Source of the DNA: Burkholderia sp.
GTDB lineage: Bacteria > Pseudomonadota > Gammaproteobacteria > Burkholderiales > Burkholderiaceae
Direction: 5' to 3'
Length of the DNA stretch: 12,575 bases
Assembly: GCA_028292565.1 (NCBI GenBank)
Contig: JAQGMD010000136.1
Span: forward strand, 1 to 12,575
Shown here: positions 1-6,673 of the stretch, one piece after another
Position numbering within the stretch: the stretch's first letter is position 1
Layout: every line of letters starts with the position of its first letter
Notes under the pieces: generated by a model
The model's input: only the letters and a program-made list of their open reading frames with translations
Databases searched by the model: none
Told to the model about the DNA's origin: nothing
Program-made: the position numbers and the translations under genes

Positions 1-1
1 C

Positions 2-79
2 GGACAAATGGCTGGGCTGGCGGAAAACGAAGAGCTGCAGAATCGCCTGCTCGGCCTGTCGCTGGCCGCGCATCATTAA
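2..79 (+). CDS. C-terminal end of a probable Liv-type ABC transporter ATP-binding protein (partial, 5' end outside window)
   Basis: An open frame enters from the left edge and stops with TAA at 77-79, giving 25 residues that include AENEELQNRLLGLSL. LivF-type ATPases of branched-chain amino acid (HAAT) ABC transporters commonly end with an element of this kind, a short acidic helix followed by L-x-L/V-G-V/L. The stop codon is only 9 bases before the livH-type permease, which fits the usual ATPase-permease-permease order. None of the nucleotide-binding motifs (Walker A, Walker B, signature) lie inside the window, so the assignment rests on the tail and on context. It would be the membrane-peripheral subunit that hydrolyses ATP. 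Another cassette component placed ahead of the permeases is possible. Confidence 0.55.
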   Translation, partial: GQMAGLAENEELQNRLLGLSLAAHH

Positions 80-88
80 GTAACAGGG

Positions 89-1117
89 ATGGAACAGACA
101 ACCACTTTACCGGCTGTCCAGACGGCCACGCCTCGCGCACCCAGGCAAATTGACTGGGCGCCGCTGGCGCTGGTACCCGCACTGGCTTTGGCTGCCATGC
201 CACTGATCGGTTCGACCTCGACCTGGATCACACTGACCGCCGCCGGACTGGCGATGGGCATGATCATCTTCATCATTGCCTCGGGCCTGACGCTGATCTT
301 CGGCCTGATGGATGTACTCAACTTTGGTCATGGCGTGTTCATCGCGCTCGGCGCCTTCATGGCGGTGACTGTTCTCGGCATGATGCCGGGATGGATGGGC
401 GCCGATAATGTCGGCCTCAACCTGGCCGCGATCGGGGTAGCTATGCTGGCAGCCATGGTCGTGGCCGGGGCGATCGGCCTGTTCTTCGAGCGTGTGATCG
501 TGCGCCGCGTGTATGGCCAGCACCTGAAGCAAATCCTGATCACCATGGGCGGCATGGTGGTCGGCGAAGAACTGATCAAGGTGTTCTGGGGTCCGCAGCA
601 GATTGCGCTGAACCTGCCGGCGACACTGCGCGGCTCGTTCCTGATCGGCGACTCGGCCATCGAGAAATATCGCCTGCTCGCGGTGGTAGTCGGCCTTGCA
701 GTATTCATCGCGATGCTTCTGGTGCTGAACCGCACCAAGCTTGGCCTGCTGATCCGCGCCGGCGTGCAAGACCGCGAGATGGTCGAGAGCCTCGGCTACC
801 GGATCAAGCGGCTGTTCGTCGGCGTGTTCGTTGCCGGATCCGCACTCGCCGGCCTGGGAGGCGTGATGTGGGGCCTGTACCAGCAAAGCGTGATTCCGCA
901 GATGGGCGCACACGTCAACGTGCTGATCTTCATCGTCATCATCATCGGCGGACTCGGTTCCACCGGCGGCTGCTTTCTGGGCGCGCTGCTGGTCGGCCTG
1001 CTCGCCAATTACACCGGTTTCCTGGCGCCCAAAGTCGCGCTGTTCTCCAACATCCTGCTGATGGTCGCGATCCTGCTGTGGCGGCCGCAAGGTATTTACC
1101 AGGTCACGAACCGATGA
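89..1117 (+). CDS. Branched-chain amino acid-type (HAAT family) ABC transporter permease, LivH-like
   Basis: This is a 342-residue polytopic inner-membrane permease subunit of a Liv/HAAT ABC importer. The first 25 or so residues are hydrophilic and Thr/Pro/Arg-rich, somewhat longer than in a minimal LivH. Hydrophobic helices follow. Hallmarks are GLTLIFGLMDVLNFGHG at about 66-82, the cytoplasmic coupling segment around 224-240 (AGVQDREMVESLGYRIK), the glycine-rich GGLGSTGGCFLGALL at about 287-301, and the terminal LLWRPQGIY at about 329-337. The ATG at 89 is the only sensible start, because an in-frame stop lies just upstream. Its AGGG abuts the ATG, so initiation probably depends on coupling to the ATPase gene ending at 79. 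The gene ends in an ATGA overlap with the LivM-like gene. The transported substrate cannot be read from this subunit; aromatic acids, amides, ureas and amino acids are all used by relatives. Confidence 0.9.
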   Translation: MEQTTTLPAVQTATPRAPRQIDWAPLALVPALALAAMPLIGSTSTWITLTAAGLAMGMIIFIIASGLTLIFGLMDVLNFGHGVFIALGAFMAVTVLGMMPGWMGADNVGLNLAAIGVAMLAAMVVAGAIGLFFERVIVRRVYGQHLKQILITMGGMVVGEELIKVFWGPQQIALNLPATLRGSFLIGDSAIEKYRLLAVVVGLAVFIAMLLVLNRTKLGLLIRAGVQDREMVESLGYRIKRLFVGVFVAGSALAGLGGVMWGLYQQSVIPQMGAHVNVLIFIVIIIGGLGSTGGCFLGALLVGLLANYTGFLAPKVALFSNILLMVAILLWRPQGIYQVTNR

Positions 1118-2172
1118 TTTCCCGCCTCCTTTCTCACGACCTGCCGCGCAGCCGCGTGCTGGCGGTCATCCTGACCGTGATTGTGTTCGGACTCGCCTTG
1201 GCTCCGTTTCTGTTCCCCGGCGCGAAGGCCTTGAATGTCGCTGCAAAAATCCTGATTTTCATCACGCTGGTCGCCAGTTATGACCTGCTGCTCGGCTACA
1301 CCGGCATCGTGTCGTTCGCGCATACCATGTTCTTCGGCATCGGTGCCTACGGTATTGCGATTGCGAGCTCACGTATGGGACCGGGCTGGAGCAGCCTGCT
1401 GGTCGGCGCACTGGGTGCGGTAGCGCTCTCGATGCTGCTTTCGCTGGTGATCGGATTGTTTTCGCTGCGGGTACGGGCAATCTTCTATGCAATGATCACC
1501 CTTGCCGTAGCGTCCGCATTCCAGACGCTGGCTTCGCAGCTCTCGCACATTACCGGTGGCGAAGATGGACTGAACTTCAAGCTTCCCGAACTCTTGTCGC
1601 CCGCTTTCCAGCTGAGTGAGTCGCCGTTCCTCGGGGCATCGCTCAACGGAAAATTCATTGCCTACTACATCGTGTTTGCGAGCGCGGTACTGCTGTTCCT
1701 GGCGATGCTGCGCATCGTCAATTCACCGTTCGGGCGCGTGCTGCAGGCGATCCGGGAAAATGACTTCCGTGCCGAAGCGATCGGCTACCGAACCGTGGTG
1801 TTCCGCACCTTGTCGAATGTGCTGGCCGCGGTGTTCGCCACACTGGCCGGCTGCCTCCTGGCGCTGTGGCTGCGTTATAACGGCCCGGATACTTCGTTGT
1901 CCTTCGAGATCATGATCGACATCCTGCTGATCGTCGTCATCGGCGGCATGGGCACGATGTACGGCGCCATTTGCGGCGCGACGATATTCCTGCTCGCGCA
2001 AAGTTATCTGCAAGACTTGATGGCGATCGCCGCCAAAGCGACGGAGGGACTGCCGTTGCTGCCGGCGCTCCTGTCGCCCGACCGCTGGCTGCTGTGGCTC
2101 GGCATCCTGTTCGTACTGTCGGTCTATTTCTTCCCGACCGGGATCGTCGGTAAACTGCGCCAGGGAAAATGA
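1114..2172 (+). CDS. Branched-chain amino acid-type (HAAT family) ABC transporter permease, LivM-like
   Basis: This is the second inner-membrane permease subunit, 352 residues, expected to pair with the LivH-like protein to form the channel. Starting at ATG 1114 gives a normal LivM-like N-terminus and the ATGA overlap (1114-1117) typical of translational coupling. Longer open-frame starts inside livH are rejected because they would encode an Arg-rich shadow sequence. LivM features are GYTGIVSFAHTMFFGIGAY at about 61-79, ITGGEDGL at about 146-153, the coupling segment RVLQAIRENDFRAEAIGYR at about 208-226, VVIGGMGTMYGAICGA at about 274-289 and FFPTGIVG near the C-terminus. All parts expected of the family are present and the frame is intact. 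The substrate is unknown; the hydrolase gene immediately downstream is the only local hint. Confidence 0.9.
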   Translation: MISRLLSHDLPRSRVLAVILTVIVFGLALAPFLFPGAKALNVAAKILIFITLVASYDLLLGYTGIVSFAHTMFFGIGAYGIAIASSRMGPGWSSLLVGALGAVALSMLLSLVIGLFSLRVRAIFYAMITLAVASAFQTLASQLSHITGGEDGLNFKLPELLSPAFQLSESPFLGASLNGKFIAYYIVFASAVLLFLAMLRIVNSPFGRVLQAIRENDFRAEAIGYRTVVFRTLSNVLAAVFATLAGCLLALWLRYNGPDTSLSFEIMIDILLIVVIGGMGTMYGAICGATIFLLAQSYLQDLMAIAAKATEGLPLLPALLSPDRWLLWLGILFVLSVYFFPTGIVGKLRQGK

Positions 2173-2173
2173 C

Positions 2174-3010
2174 ATGCAACCGAGTTCTCACTATATCCGC
2201 TGCTGCGAACGTGAAATCCATTATGTCGAATGGGGCAGCAAAGATTCCCCGCCGCTGATCTTGTGGCACGGCCTCGCGCGTACCGGGCGCGACTTTGACG
2301 AACTGGCCGCGGCGCTGGCGGACACTTATCGGATCATCTGTCCGGATACGATAGGCCGCGGTTTTTCGCAATGGAGCCCTGAGCCGGACGCTGAGTACTG
2401 TCTCGCCTTCTATGCGCGCATTGCCGGAGACTTGGTTGATCAACTTGGATTCGGTAGCGTGCGTTGGGTCGGTACCTCAATGGGCGGTGCAATCGGCACG
2501 GTCGCGGGAGCGACCACACTGAAGGGCCGCATAAGCCATCTTGTTATCAACGATAATGGGCCTGCCCTCGCCGTCGCCGCCATCGAGCGGATCAAAGCCT
2601 ATGCGGGCAATCCGCCGCAGTTCGACACAGTGACAGAATTCGAAGCCTTCCTGCGCACTGTCTACAAGCCCTATGGCTGGCAAAGCGACGCGCAATGGCG
2701 GAGTATGGCGGAGACATCGGCGCGGCGTCTGCCTAATGGAAAAATCACGCCGCACTATGATCCTGCGATGGTGCGGCAATTTATCGTGCATCCGGACGAC
2801 TATGATTTGTGGGACGAATACGATGCGCTCGACATGCCCACGCTGGTGATGCGCGGCGAGAACTCCGACCTTCTGCTACAGGAGACGGCAGAAGAAATGA
2901 CTAAGCGCGGACCGCGTGCACAGCTCGCGGTAATCCCCGGATGCGGCCATGCGCCTGCCCTGAACGTGCCGGACCAGATCGAACTGATCCGCCGGTTTCT
3001 TTCCCGTTAA
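2174..3010 (+). CDS. Alpha/beta-fold hydrolase
   Basis: This 278-residue protein has the alpha/beta hydrolase fold. The oxyanion-hole HG is at 32-33 (LWHGLART). The nucleophile elbow GTSMGG places the catalytic serine at 102. NDNGP at about 126-130 resembles the NDxGP after strand 6 in esterase and C-C hydrolase relatives. The probable acid is Asp232 (GENSDLL) and the histidine is 259 (GCGHAPALN). No signal peptide is evident, so it should be cytoplasmic. The ATG at 2174 follows the livM stop by one base, and AGGGA at 2162-2166 gives a good ribosome-binding site with 7-base spacing, so it is very likely part of the transporter operon. The family covers esterases, lactonases, meta-cleavage product hydrolases and haloperoxidase-like enzymes, and the sequence does not decide among them. 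I infer that it acts on a compound brought in by the adjacent ABC system. Confidence 0.88.
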   Translation: MQPSSHYIRCCEREIHYVEWGSKDSPPLILWHGLARTGRDFDELAAALADTYRIICPDTIGRGFSQWSPEPDAEYCLAFYARIAGDLVDQLGFGSVRWVGTSMGGAIGTVAGATTLKGRISHLVINDNGPALAVAAIERIKAYAGNPPQFDTVTEFEAFLRTVYKPYGWQSDAQWRSMAETSARRLPNGKITPHYDPAMVRQFIVHPDDYDLWDEYDALDMPTLVMRGENSDLLLQETAEEMTKRGPRAQLAVIPGCGHAPALNVPDQIELIRRFLSR

Positions 3011-3025
3011 TCCTCCGTTTTTGCC

Positions 3026-3052
3026 GGCCTGGCCCGGCTAAACCGGCAGGCC
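3026..3052 (+). terminator. GC-rich hairpin after the transporter-hydrolase operon (possible terminator)
   Basis: GGCCTG at 3026-3031 pairs with CAGGCC at 3047-3052, and inside it CCGG (3034-3037) pairs with CCGG (3043-3046) around a CTAAA loop. A 2-base bulge lies on the 5' side. The hairpin begins 16 bases after the hydrolase stop. No U-run follows, so termination here would be weak or factor-assisted. Confidence 0.4.
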
Positions 3053-3079
3053 ACACGCGCATCTCCTTTGCGCTACACT
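3050..3079 (+). promoter_or_regulatory. Possible promoter of the MFS-microprotein-aminotransferase unit
   Basis: TACACT at 3074-3079 matches 4 of 6 bases of the sigma-70 -10 box, with a poor -35 candidate GCCACA at 3050-3055 (18-base spacer). It sits 32 bases ahead of the MFS start codon, in the only gap between the hydrolase operon and the MFS gene. The position is sensible but the match is weak. Confidence 0.3.
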
Positions 3080-3111
3080 CGGTTTTCATCCAGAAATATC
3101 CAACAATAACT

Positions 3112-4332
3112 ATGTTTACCGTTTCTCGTCAGCCGCCACTCAAAACCGTCCTGATCGCCGTTGGCCTGGTGCTTACCATTGCCATGGGCGTGCGCCACGG
3201 TTTTGGTTTCTGGCTGCAGCCTATCTCGCAAGCGCACGGCTGGACGCGCGAAACCTACTCGCTCGCAATGGCCTTGCAAAACCTGCTGTGGGGCGTGTTC
3301 GGACCGTTTGCCGGAATGGCGGCGGATCGCTTTGGCACCGCGCGGGTCGTGATCTTCGGCGCATTCCTGTACATGGCCGGCCTGCTGTGGATGGCGACGG
3401 TAGCTCATCCGACGCTATTCGTGGTCGGTTCGGGGGTGTTGATAGGCGGCGCGCTGGCTTGTACCGCGTTTGGCGCGCTCAGTGGCATCGTCGGCCGTAC
3501 CGCGCCGGAATCCAGGCGCTCCTGGGCTTTCGGTCTTTCCTCCGCTTGCAGTTCCTTCGGCCAGTTCGCGTTGATGCCGATTGAGCAGCAACTGATATCG
3601 GGTGCCGGCTGGCAGAATGCGTTCTACCTGCTGGCAGGACTGGTGCTCGTCGTGATGGTTCCCATGTCCTACTACCTGCGCGAGCCTGGCATCGCGAAAT
3701 CGAGCGGTCCGCAACAAAGCATTTCGGAAGCGATCAGGGAAGCGTTTTCCCACCGTCCGTTTTTACTGCTGGTTGCCGGCTACTTCGTGTGCGGTTTCCA
3801 GCTGGTGTTCATCGGTATCCATTTGCCTTCCTACCTTAAAGACCAGGGATTGGTGAATCCGAATATCGCCGTGATCGCGCTGGCGCTGATCGGACTGTTC
3901 AATATCTTCGGCTCGTATTTCGCAGGACACCTCGGCGGGCGGTTCCCGAAGCGCTACCTGCTGTCATCCATTTATGCGTCCCGCGCGATCGTCATCCTGC
4001 TGTTCCTGTTGGCGCCTTTATCGTCATGGTCGGTGTATGTGTTCTCCGGCGCGATGGGCTTGTTATGGCTGTCCACGGTGCCGCTGACCAATGGACTGAT
4101 TGCCGGCATATTTGGCGTTAAATATCTGTCGATGCTGTCCGGCTTCGTGTTTTTCTCGCATCAGGTGGGCAGCTTCCTTGGCGTATGGCTGGGAGGATAT
4201 ATGTTCACTAAACTTGGTAATTACGACGCAGTATGGATGATCACCATCGCGCTGGGCTTGTTTGCCACGGTGGTCAATTTGCCGATCAATGAGAAAGCGA
4301 TCGTGCGCCGGCCGCAGCCGGTAGCAGCCTGA
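3112..4332 (+). CDS. Major facilitator superfamily (MFS) transporter
   Basis: With the start at ATG 3112 this is a 406-residue, roughly 12-helix MFS permease of the inner membrane. The frame stays open upstream to 2941, but those 57 extra residues overlap the hydrolase gene and the hairpin and are Arg/Pro-rich, so the internal ATG is preferred even though no clear Shine-Dalgarno precedes it. The MFS loop 2-3 signature appears as GMAADRFGTARV at about 68-79. A hydrophilic central loop (about 190-215) divides the two six-helix halves, and the second half has a related AGHLGGRFPKR loop at about 271-281. The N-terminal region (GVRHGFGFWLQP) recalls organic-acid and monocarboxylate carriers of the MFS_1 class, but the substrate is not determined. 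It appears to be the first gene of a unit with the microprotein and aminotransferase, so an amino acid or oxo acid substrate is a reasonable guess. Confidence 0.87.
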   Translation: MFTVSRQPPLKTVLIAVGLVLTIAMGVRHGFGFWLQPISQAHGWTRETYSLAMALQNLLWGVFGPFAGMAADRFGTARVVIFGAFLYMAGLLWMATVAHPTLFVVGSGVLIGGALACTAFGALSGIVGRTAPESRRSWAFGLSSACSSFGQFALMPIEQQLISGAGWQNAFYLLAGLVLVVMVPMSYYLREPGIAKSSGPQQSISEAIREAFSHRPFLLLVAGYFVCGFQLVFIGIHLPSYLKDQGLVNPNIAVIALALIGLFNIFGSYFAGHLGGRFPKRYLLSSIYASRAIVILLFLLAPLSSWSVYVFSGAMGLLWLSTVPLTNGLIAGIFGVKYLSMLSGFVFFSHQVGSFLGVWLGGYMFTKLGNYDAVWMITIALGLFATVVNLPINEKAIVRRPQPVAA

Positions 4333-4339
4333 GGCCGCC

Positions 4340-4468
4340 ATGCGTACCCTGATAAAACGCCTGCTCGTCGGCGCCGCTTGCGTGGCGGTGCTGGGGCTGG
4401 TGTTTGTCAGCTATCTGCGTCCCTCGTTTATTGTCGATATCGCGAACCAGATCATTCTATGTCTCTGA
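4340..4468 (+). CDS. Small single-span membrane protein (42 aa), hypothetical
   Basis: This short frame encodes 42 residues starting MRTLIKRLLVGAACVAVLGL and ending FIVDIANQIILCL. A basic N-terminus (R2, K6, R7) precedes one hydrophobic helix at about 8-25, suggesting an N-in inner-membrane microprotein or an uncleaved signal anchor. Support for translation is good: the ATG follows the MFS stop by 7 bases, GAGG at 4331-4334 lies 5 bases ahead of the ATG, and the TGA at 4466-4468 overlaps the aminotransferase start at 4459. The aminotransferase itself has no evident Shine-Dalgarno, so translation through this frame may load ribosomes onto it. I recognise no named family. It could act with the MFS carrier, or be mainly a coupling leader peptide. 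Confidence 0.62.
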   Translation: MRTLIKRLLVGAACVAVLGLVFVSYLRPSFIVDIANQIILCL

Positions 4469-5646
4469 ATACGCCATCCTCTCCGCTCGCCCGCCCGATC
4501 GTGCAAAGTCTCGGCGCCTCACGCATCCGTGAAGTCGCCAATGCCGGCATGGGCCTCGACAATGTGCTGCCGTTCTGGTTCGGCGAACCAGATGAGGCGA
4601 CACCCGGTTTCATACGCGATGCATTGAAGGCGGCACTCGATGCCGGCGATACCTTCTATACGCACAACTTCGGCATTCCTCCGCTGCGCGAAACGATAGC
4701 CCGCTACCTGTCCGGCTTGCATCGTCCGATTGACGCCGGGCGCGTGGCGGTGACATCGTCCGGCGTTAACGCATTGATGCTGGTGGCGCAGCTGATCGTC
4801 AATCCCGGTGACCGAGTGGTTGCGGTTACGCCGCTGTGGCCGAACCTGGTCGAGATCCCCAAGATCCTCAGCGCTGAAGTCGTGCAGGTGCCGCTCCAAT
4901 TCGGCAAAGCGTGGGAACTGGATGTACAGCAGCTGCTCGATGCGCTGACGCCGGATACCAAGGCGGTGTTGATCAATTCGCCGAACAATCCCACCGGCTG
5001 GGTGATCACCAGGGAACAGCAGGAAATCATCCTCGCGCATTGCCGCAAGCATGGGATCTGGATCATGGCCGACGATGTCTACGAACGACTGATCTACGAC
5101 GGCGAGCCGGGAGCGAAATCCTGCGCGCCGTCGTTCCTCGACATCGCCACGCCGGAAGACCGCGTTATCTCCACCAACAGCTTTTCCAAATCCTGGCTGA
5201 TGACAGGCTGGCGGCTTGGCTGGATCGTCGCACCGGAACCGATGATGGCCGACCTCGGCAAGCTGATCGAATACAACACCTCGTGCGCACCCGGCTTCGT
5301 GCAACGTGCGGGCATCGTCGCGGTCGAGCGCGGCGATGAAATCATCGCCCATACCGTCGCGCGGTACCAGGTTGCGCGCGACTTCCTTTACGACCGGCTC
5401 AATGCCTTGCCCGGTATCGTAACTCCGAAGCCTAAGGGTGCGATGTACCTGTTCTTCCGCGTCGAAGGTACGCAGGACACGCTGGACCTATGCAAGCGGC
5501 TGGTGCGAGAAGCCGGACTCGGCCTCGCCCCCGGCAGCGCGTTCGGTCCTGAGGGCGAAGGCTATATCCGCTGGTGTTTCGCCAGTTCGCTCGAGCGCCT
5601 GGAAGACGGTGCCCAGCGCCTGTCGCGATTCCTGCAAGCGGGCTGA
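4459..5646 (+). CDS. PLP-dependent aminotransferase, class I/II (fold type I)
   Basis: Starting at ATG 4459 this is a 395-residue cytoplasmic aminotransferase of the aspartate-aminotransferase superfamily. The PLP Schiff-base lysine is K244 in TNSFSKSW. The cofactor-binding asparagine is N177 in SPNNPTG. Asp205 and Tyr208 (ADDVYE) are expected to contact the PLP pyridine nitrogen and O3'. Arg371 (GYIRWCF) is the likely carboxylate-binding arginine. FWFGEPDEATP at about 39-49 is the usual N-terminal substrate-loop region. The start overlaps the microprotein stop by 10 bases and lacks a good Shine-Dalgarno, so translational coupling is likely. A longer frame starting at 4378 overlaps the microprotein and is rejected. 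Amino-donor and oxo-acid specificity cannot be fixed from the sequence; aspartate, alanine or aromatic substrates are all possible in this subgroup. Confidence 0.9.
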   Translation: MSLNTPSSPLARPIVQSLGASRIREVANAGMGLDNVLPFWFGEPDEATPGFIRDALKAALDAGDTFYTHNFGIPPLRETIARYLSGLHRPIDAGRVAVTSSGVNALMLVAQLIVNPGDRVVAVTPLWPNLVEIPKILSAEVVQVPLQFGKAWELDVQQLLDALTPDTKAVLINSPNNPTGWVITREQQEIILAHCRKHGIWIMADDVYERLIYDGEPGAKSCAPSFLDIATPEDRVISTNSFSKSWLMTGWRLGWIVAPEPMMADLGKLIEYNTSCAPGFVQRAGIVAVERGDEIIAHTVARYQVARDFLYDRLNALPGIVTPKPKGAMYLFFRVEGTQDTLDLCKRLVREAGLGLAPGSAFGPEGEGYIRWCFASSLERLEDGAQRLSRFLQAG

Positions 5647-5656
5647 TCCGGCTACA

Positions 5657-5671
5657 CCTGCAACGCGCAGG
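5657..5671 (+). other. Short hairpin after the aminotransferase gene
   Basis: CCTGC (5657-5661) and GCAGG (5667-5671) form a 5-bp stem around AACGC, 11 bases after the aminotransferase stop. No U-tract follows. It could mark the operon end but is too weak to call a terminator. In the rest of the 113-base gap I see only the palindrome TTGCGCGCAA at 5699-5708. Confidence 0.25.
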
Positions 5672-5759
5672 ACATGGCAAAATGCGCGACTGGGAAAATT
5701 GCGCGCAAGGCATGCGCGGCAGCCACCACCAATTTCATTAATCAGTTGCGAGTGAATCA

Positions 5760-6389
5760 ATGAACGAATTTCCCGGGGATATATACACCGAACCGTCGAA
5801 CATGGATGTCGACACCCTGAAGAACCTGGGCCCGCTGAGCGGCATGGCGGGCATTTGGGAAGGCACCCGCGGCCTCGATATCAAGCCGAAGGCGGAAGGC
5901 CCGAAAAAGCAGGCTTTCACGGAGCGCATCGAACTGCACCCGATCGATCCGCAGACCAACGGTCCGCAACTGTATTACGGCCTGCGCTACCACATGCACG
6001 TCGTGAAGCCGGGCCAGACCAAGACTTACCACGATCAGATCGGTTACTGGCTATGGGAGCCGGCAACCGGCACGATCATCCAGACGCTGACCATTCCGCG
6101 CGGCCAGGTTGCCATGGCGATGGGCAAGGCACGTGCCGATGCGAAGAGCTTCGAACTGGTTGCCACGCAAGGCGCTGAAGACTTCGGCATCTGTTCGAAC
6201 CCGTTCCTGAATCATGCGTTCAAGACGGTCGAATACCGGATCAAGGTCACCATTAACGACGACGGCACCTGGTCTTATGACATGGATACGGTGATGATGA
6301 TCCGCGGCAAAGAAGAGCCGTTTCATCATGTGGACCGGAACACCTTGCACAAGGTCGGCGAGCCTGTGCCGAACCCGATTGTCCGGTAA
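5760..6389 (+). CDS. Heme-binding beta-barrel (nitrobindin-like, FABP-family) protein
   Basis: This 209-residue soluble protein has no signal peptide. It has the layout of the nitrobindin/THAP4-type heme-binding beta-barrel: an N-terminal LGPLSGMAGIWEGTRG at about 23-38 that carries the G-x-W-x-G element, alternating beta-strand stretches through the middle (LYYGLRYHMHVV, DQIGYWLWEP, GTIIQTLTIPRG), and a His-rich final strand EPFHHVDRNTLHKV at about 186-199 where an axial histidine is expected. Nitrobindins bind ferric heme and can react with NO or peroxynitrite; applying that here is an inference from family resemblance. It is longer than the roughly 160-residue minimal nitrobindin, with a longer N-terminus and an insert near 40-75. 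The ATG at 5760 is preceded only by a weak GAG. It probably has its own transcript in the 113-base gap after the aminotransferase. Confidence 0.72.
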   Translation: MNEFPGDIYTEPSNMDVDTLKNLGPLSGMAGIWEGTRGLDIKPKAEGPKKQAFTERIELHPIDPQTNGPQLYYGLRYHMHVVKPGQTKTYHDQIGYWLWEPATGTIIQTLTIPRGQVAMAMGKARADAKSFELVATQGAEDFGICSNPFLNHAFKTVEYRIKVTINDDGTWSYDMDTVMMIRGKEEPFHHVDRNTLHKVGEPVPNPIVR

Positions 6390-6398
6390 ACAGCGGCG

Positions 6399-6425
6399 CC
6401 GCCCTTCCCGCAAAGGGAAAGGCGG
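6399..6425 (+). terminator. Strong hairpin between the beta-barrel gene and the DUF3717 gene
   Basis: The arms 6399-6409 (CCGCCCTTCCC) and 6415-6425 (GGGAAAGGCGG) pair over 11 positions with a single C-A mismatch and a GCAAA loop. The hairpin starts 10 bases after the beta-barrel stop. The following bases are TCGACC, not a U-run, so it is a stable 3' end or factor-assisted terminator rather than a canonical one. It also covers where a -35 box for the next gene would lie. Confidence 0.5.
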
Positions 6426-6435
6426 TCGACCCAAG

Positions 6436-6441
6436 TACAAT
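6436..6441 (+). promoter_or_regulatory. -10 box immediately upstream of the DUF3717 gene
   Basis: TACAAT matches 5 of 6 bases of the sigma-70 -10 consensus and ends 6 bases before the ATG at 6448, so the expected transcription start falls on or next to the A of the start codon. No -35 box is evident. No Shine-Dalgarno can be seen between it and the ATG, in keeping with a leaderless transcript. Confidence 0.45.
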
Positions 6442-6447
6442 ACAGCC

Positions 6448-6663
6448 ATGGACATCACTCTCACCGAACTGGAACAGGCCATCAACTACTGGCGGACTCA
6501 GCGCCCTTCCATGGGCGAGGAGCGCGCGTTGTCGCCCGAGGTCAATGAACTCGCGACCGTTTATGCGTTGATGATTTTCAATCAGGTCAAAGCGCTGCCG
6601 CTGGATGCGGTCGAACAGGCGCCCCGCCAGTTAATTGAGGACTGGCGCAAGCAACAGCGTTGA
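6448..6663 (+). CDS. DUF3717 family protein (71 aa)
   Basis: The ATG at 6448 gives a 71-residue soluble, helical protein beginning MDITLTELEQAINYWR and containing LATVYALMIF. This fits the DUF3717 pattern known from Burkholderiales: an N-terminal xITLxELExAINxWR element, a middle SPEVNELAxxYALMIF helix, and a C-terminal segment ending in a W near the basic tail. The function is not established. The frame stays open upstream to 6328, but that extension overlaps the beta-barrel gene and crosses the 6399-6425 hairpin with an Arg/Lys-rich low-complexity sequence, so it is rejected. The gene converges on the radical SAM gene with only 10 bases between their stop codons. Confidence 0.8.
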   Translation: MDITLTELEQAINYWRTQRPSMGEERALSPEVNELATVYALMIFNQVKALPLDAVEQAPRQLIEDWRKQQR

Positions 6664-6673
6664 GCCGCCCTGA

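Noticed and set aside
107..1090. Long minus-strand open frame opposite the livH-like gene (327 codons)
   Set aside because: It is the exact antisense of a clear membrane permease. Its product is rich in His, Gln, Asp and Arg with no domain, as expected from the complement of hydrophobic codons in GC-rich DNA.
868..1113. Upstream extension of the LivM-like frame into livH
   Set aside because: The 82 extra residues are Arg/His-rich out-of-frame livH sequence; the ATGA overlap at 1114 gives the normal LivM start.
4519..5352. Minus-strand open frame opposite the aminotransferase (277 codons)
   Set aside because: The composition is typical of a shadow frame, with no motif and no ribosome-binding site. 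The plus strand has all catalytic residues of an aminotransferase.
6328..6447. N-terminal extension of the DUF3717 protein
   Set aside because: It overlaps the beta-barrel coding sequence and reads through the 6399-6425 hairpin. The family begins at the MDITLTELE methionine.
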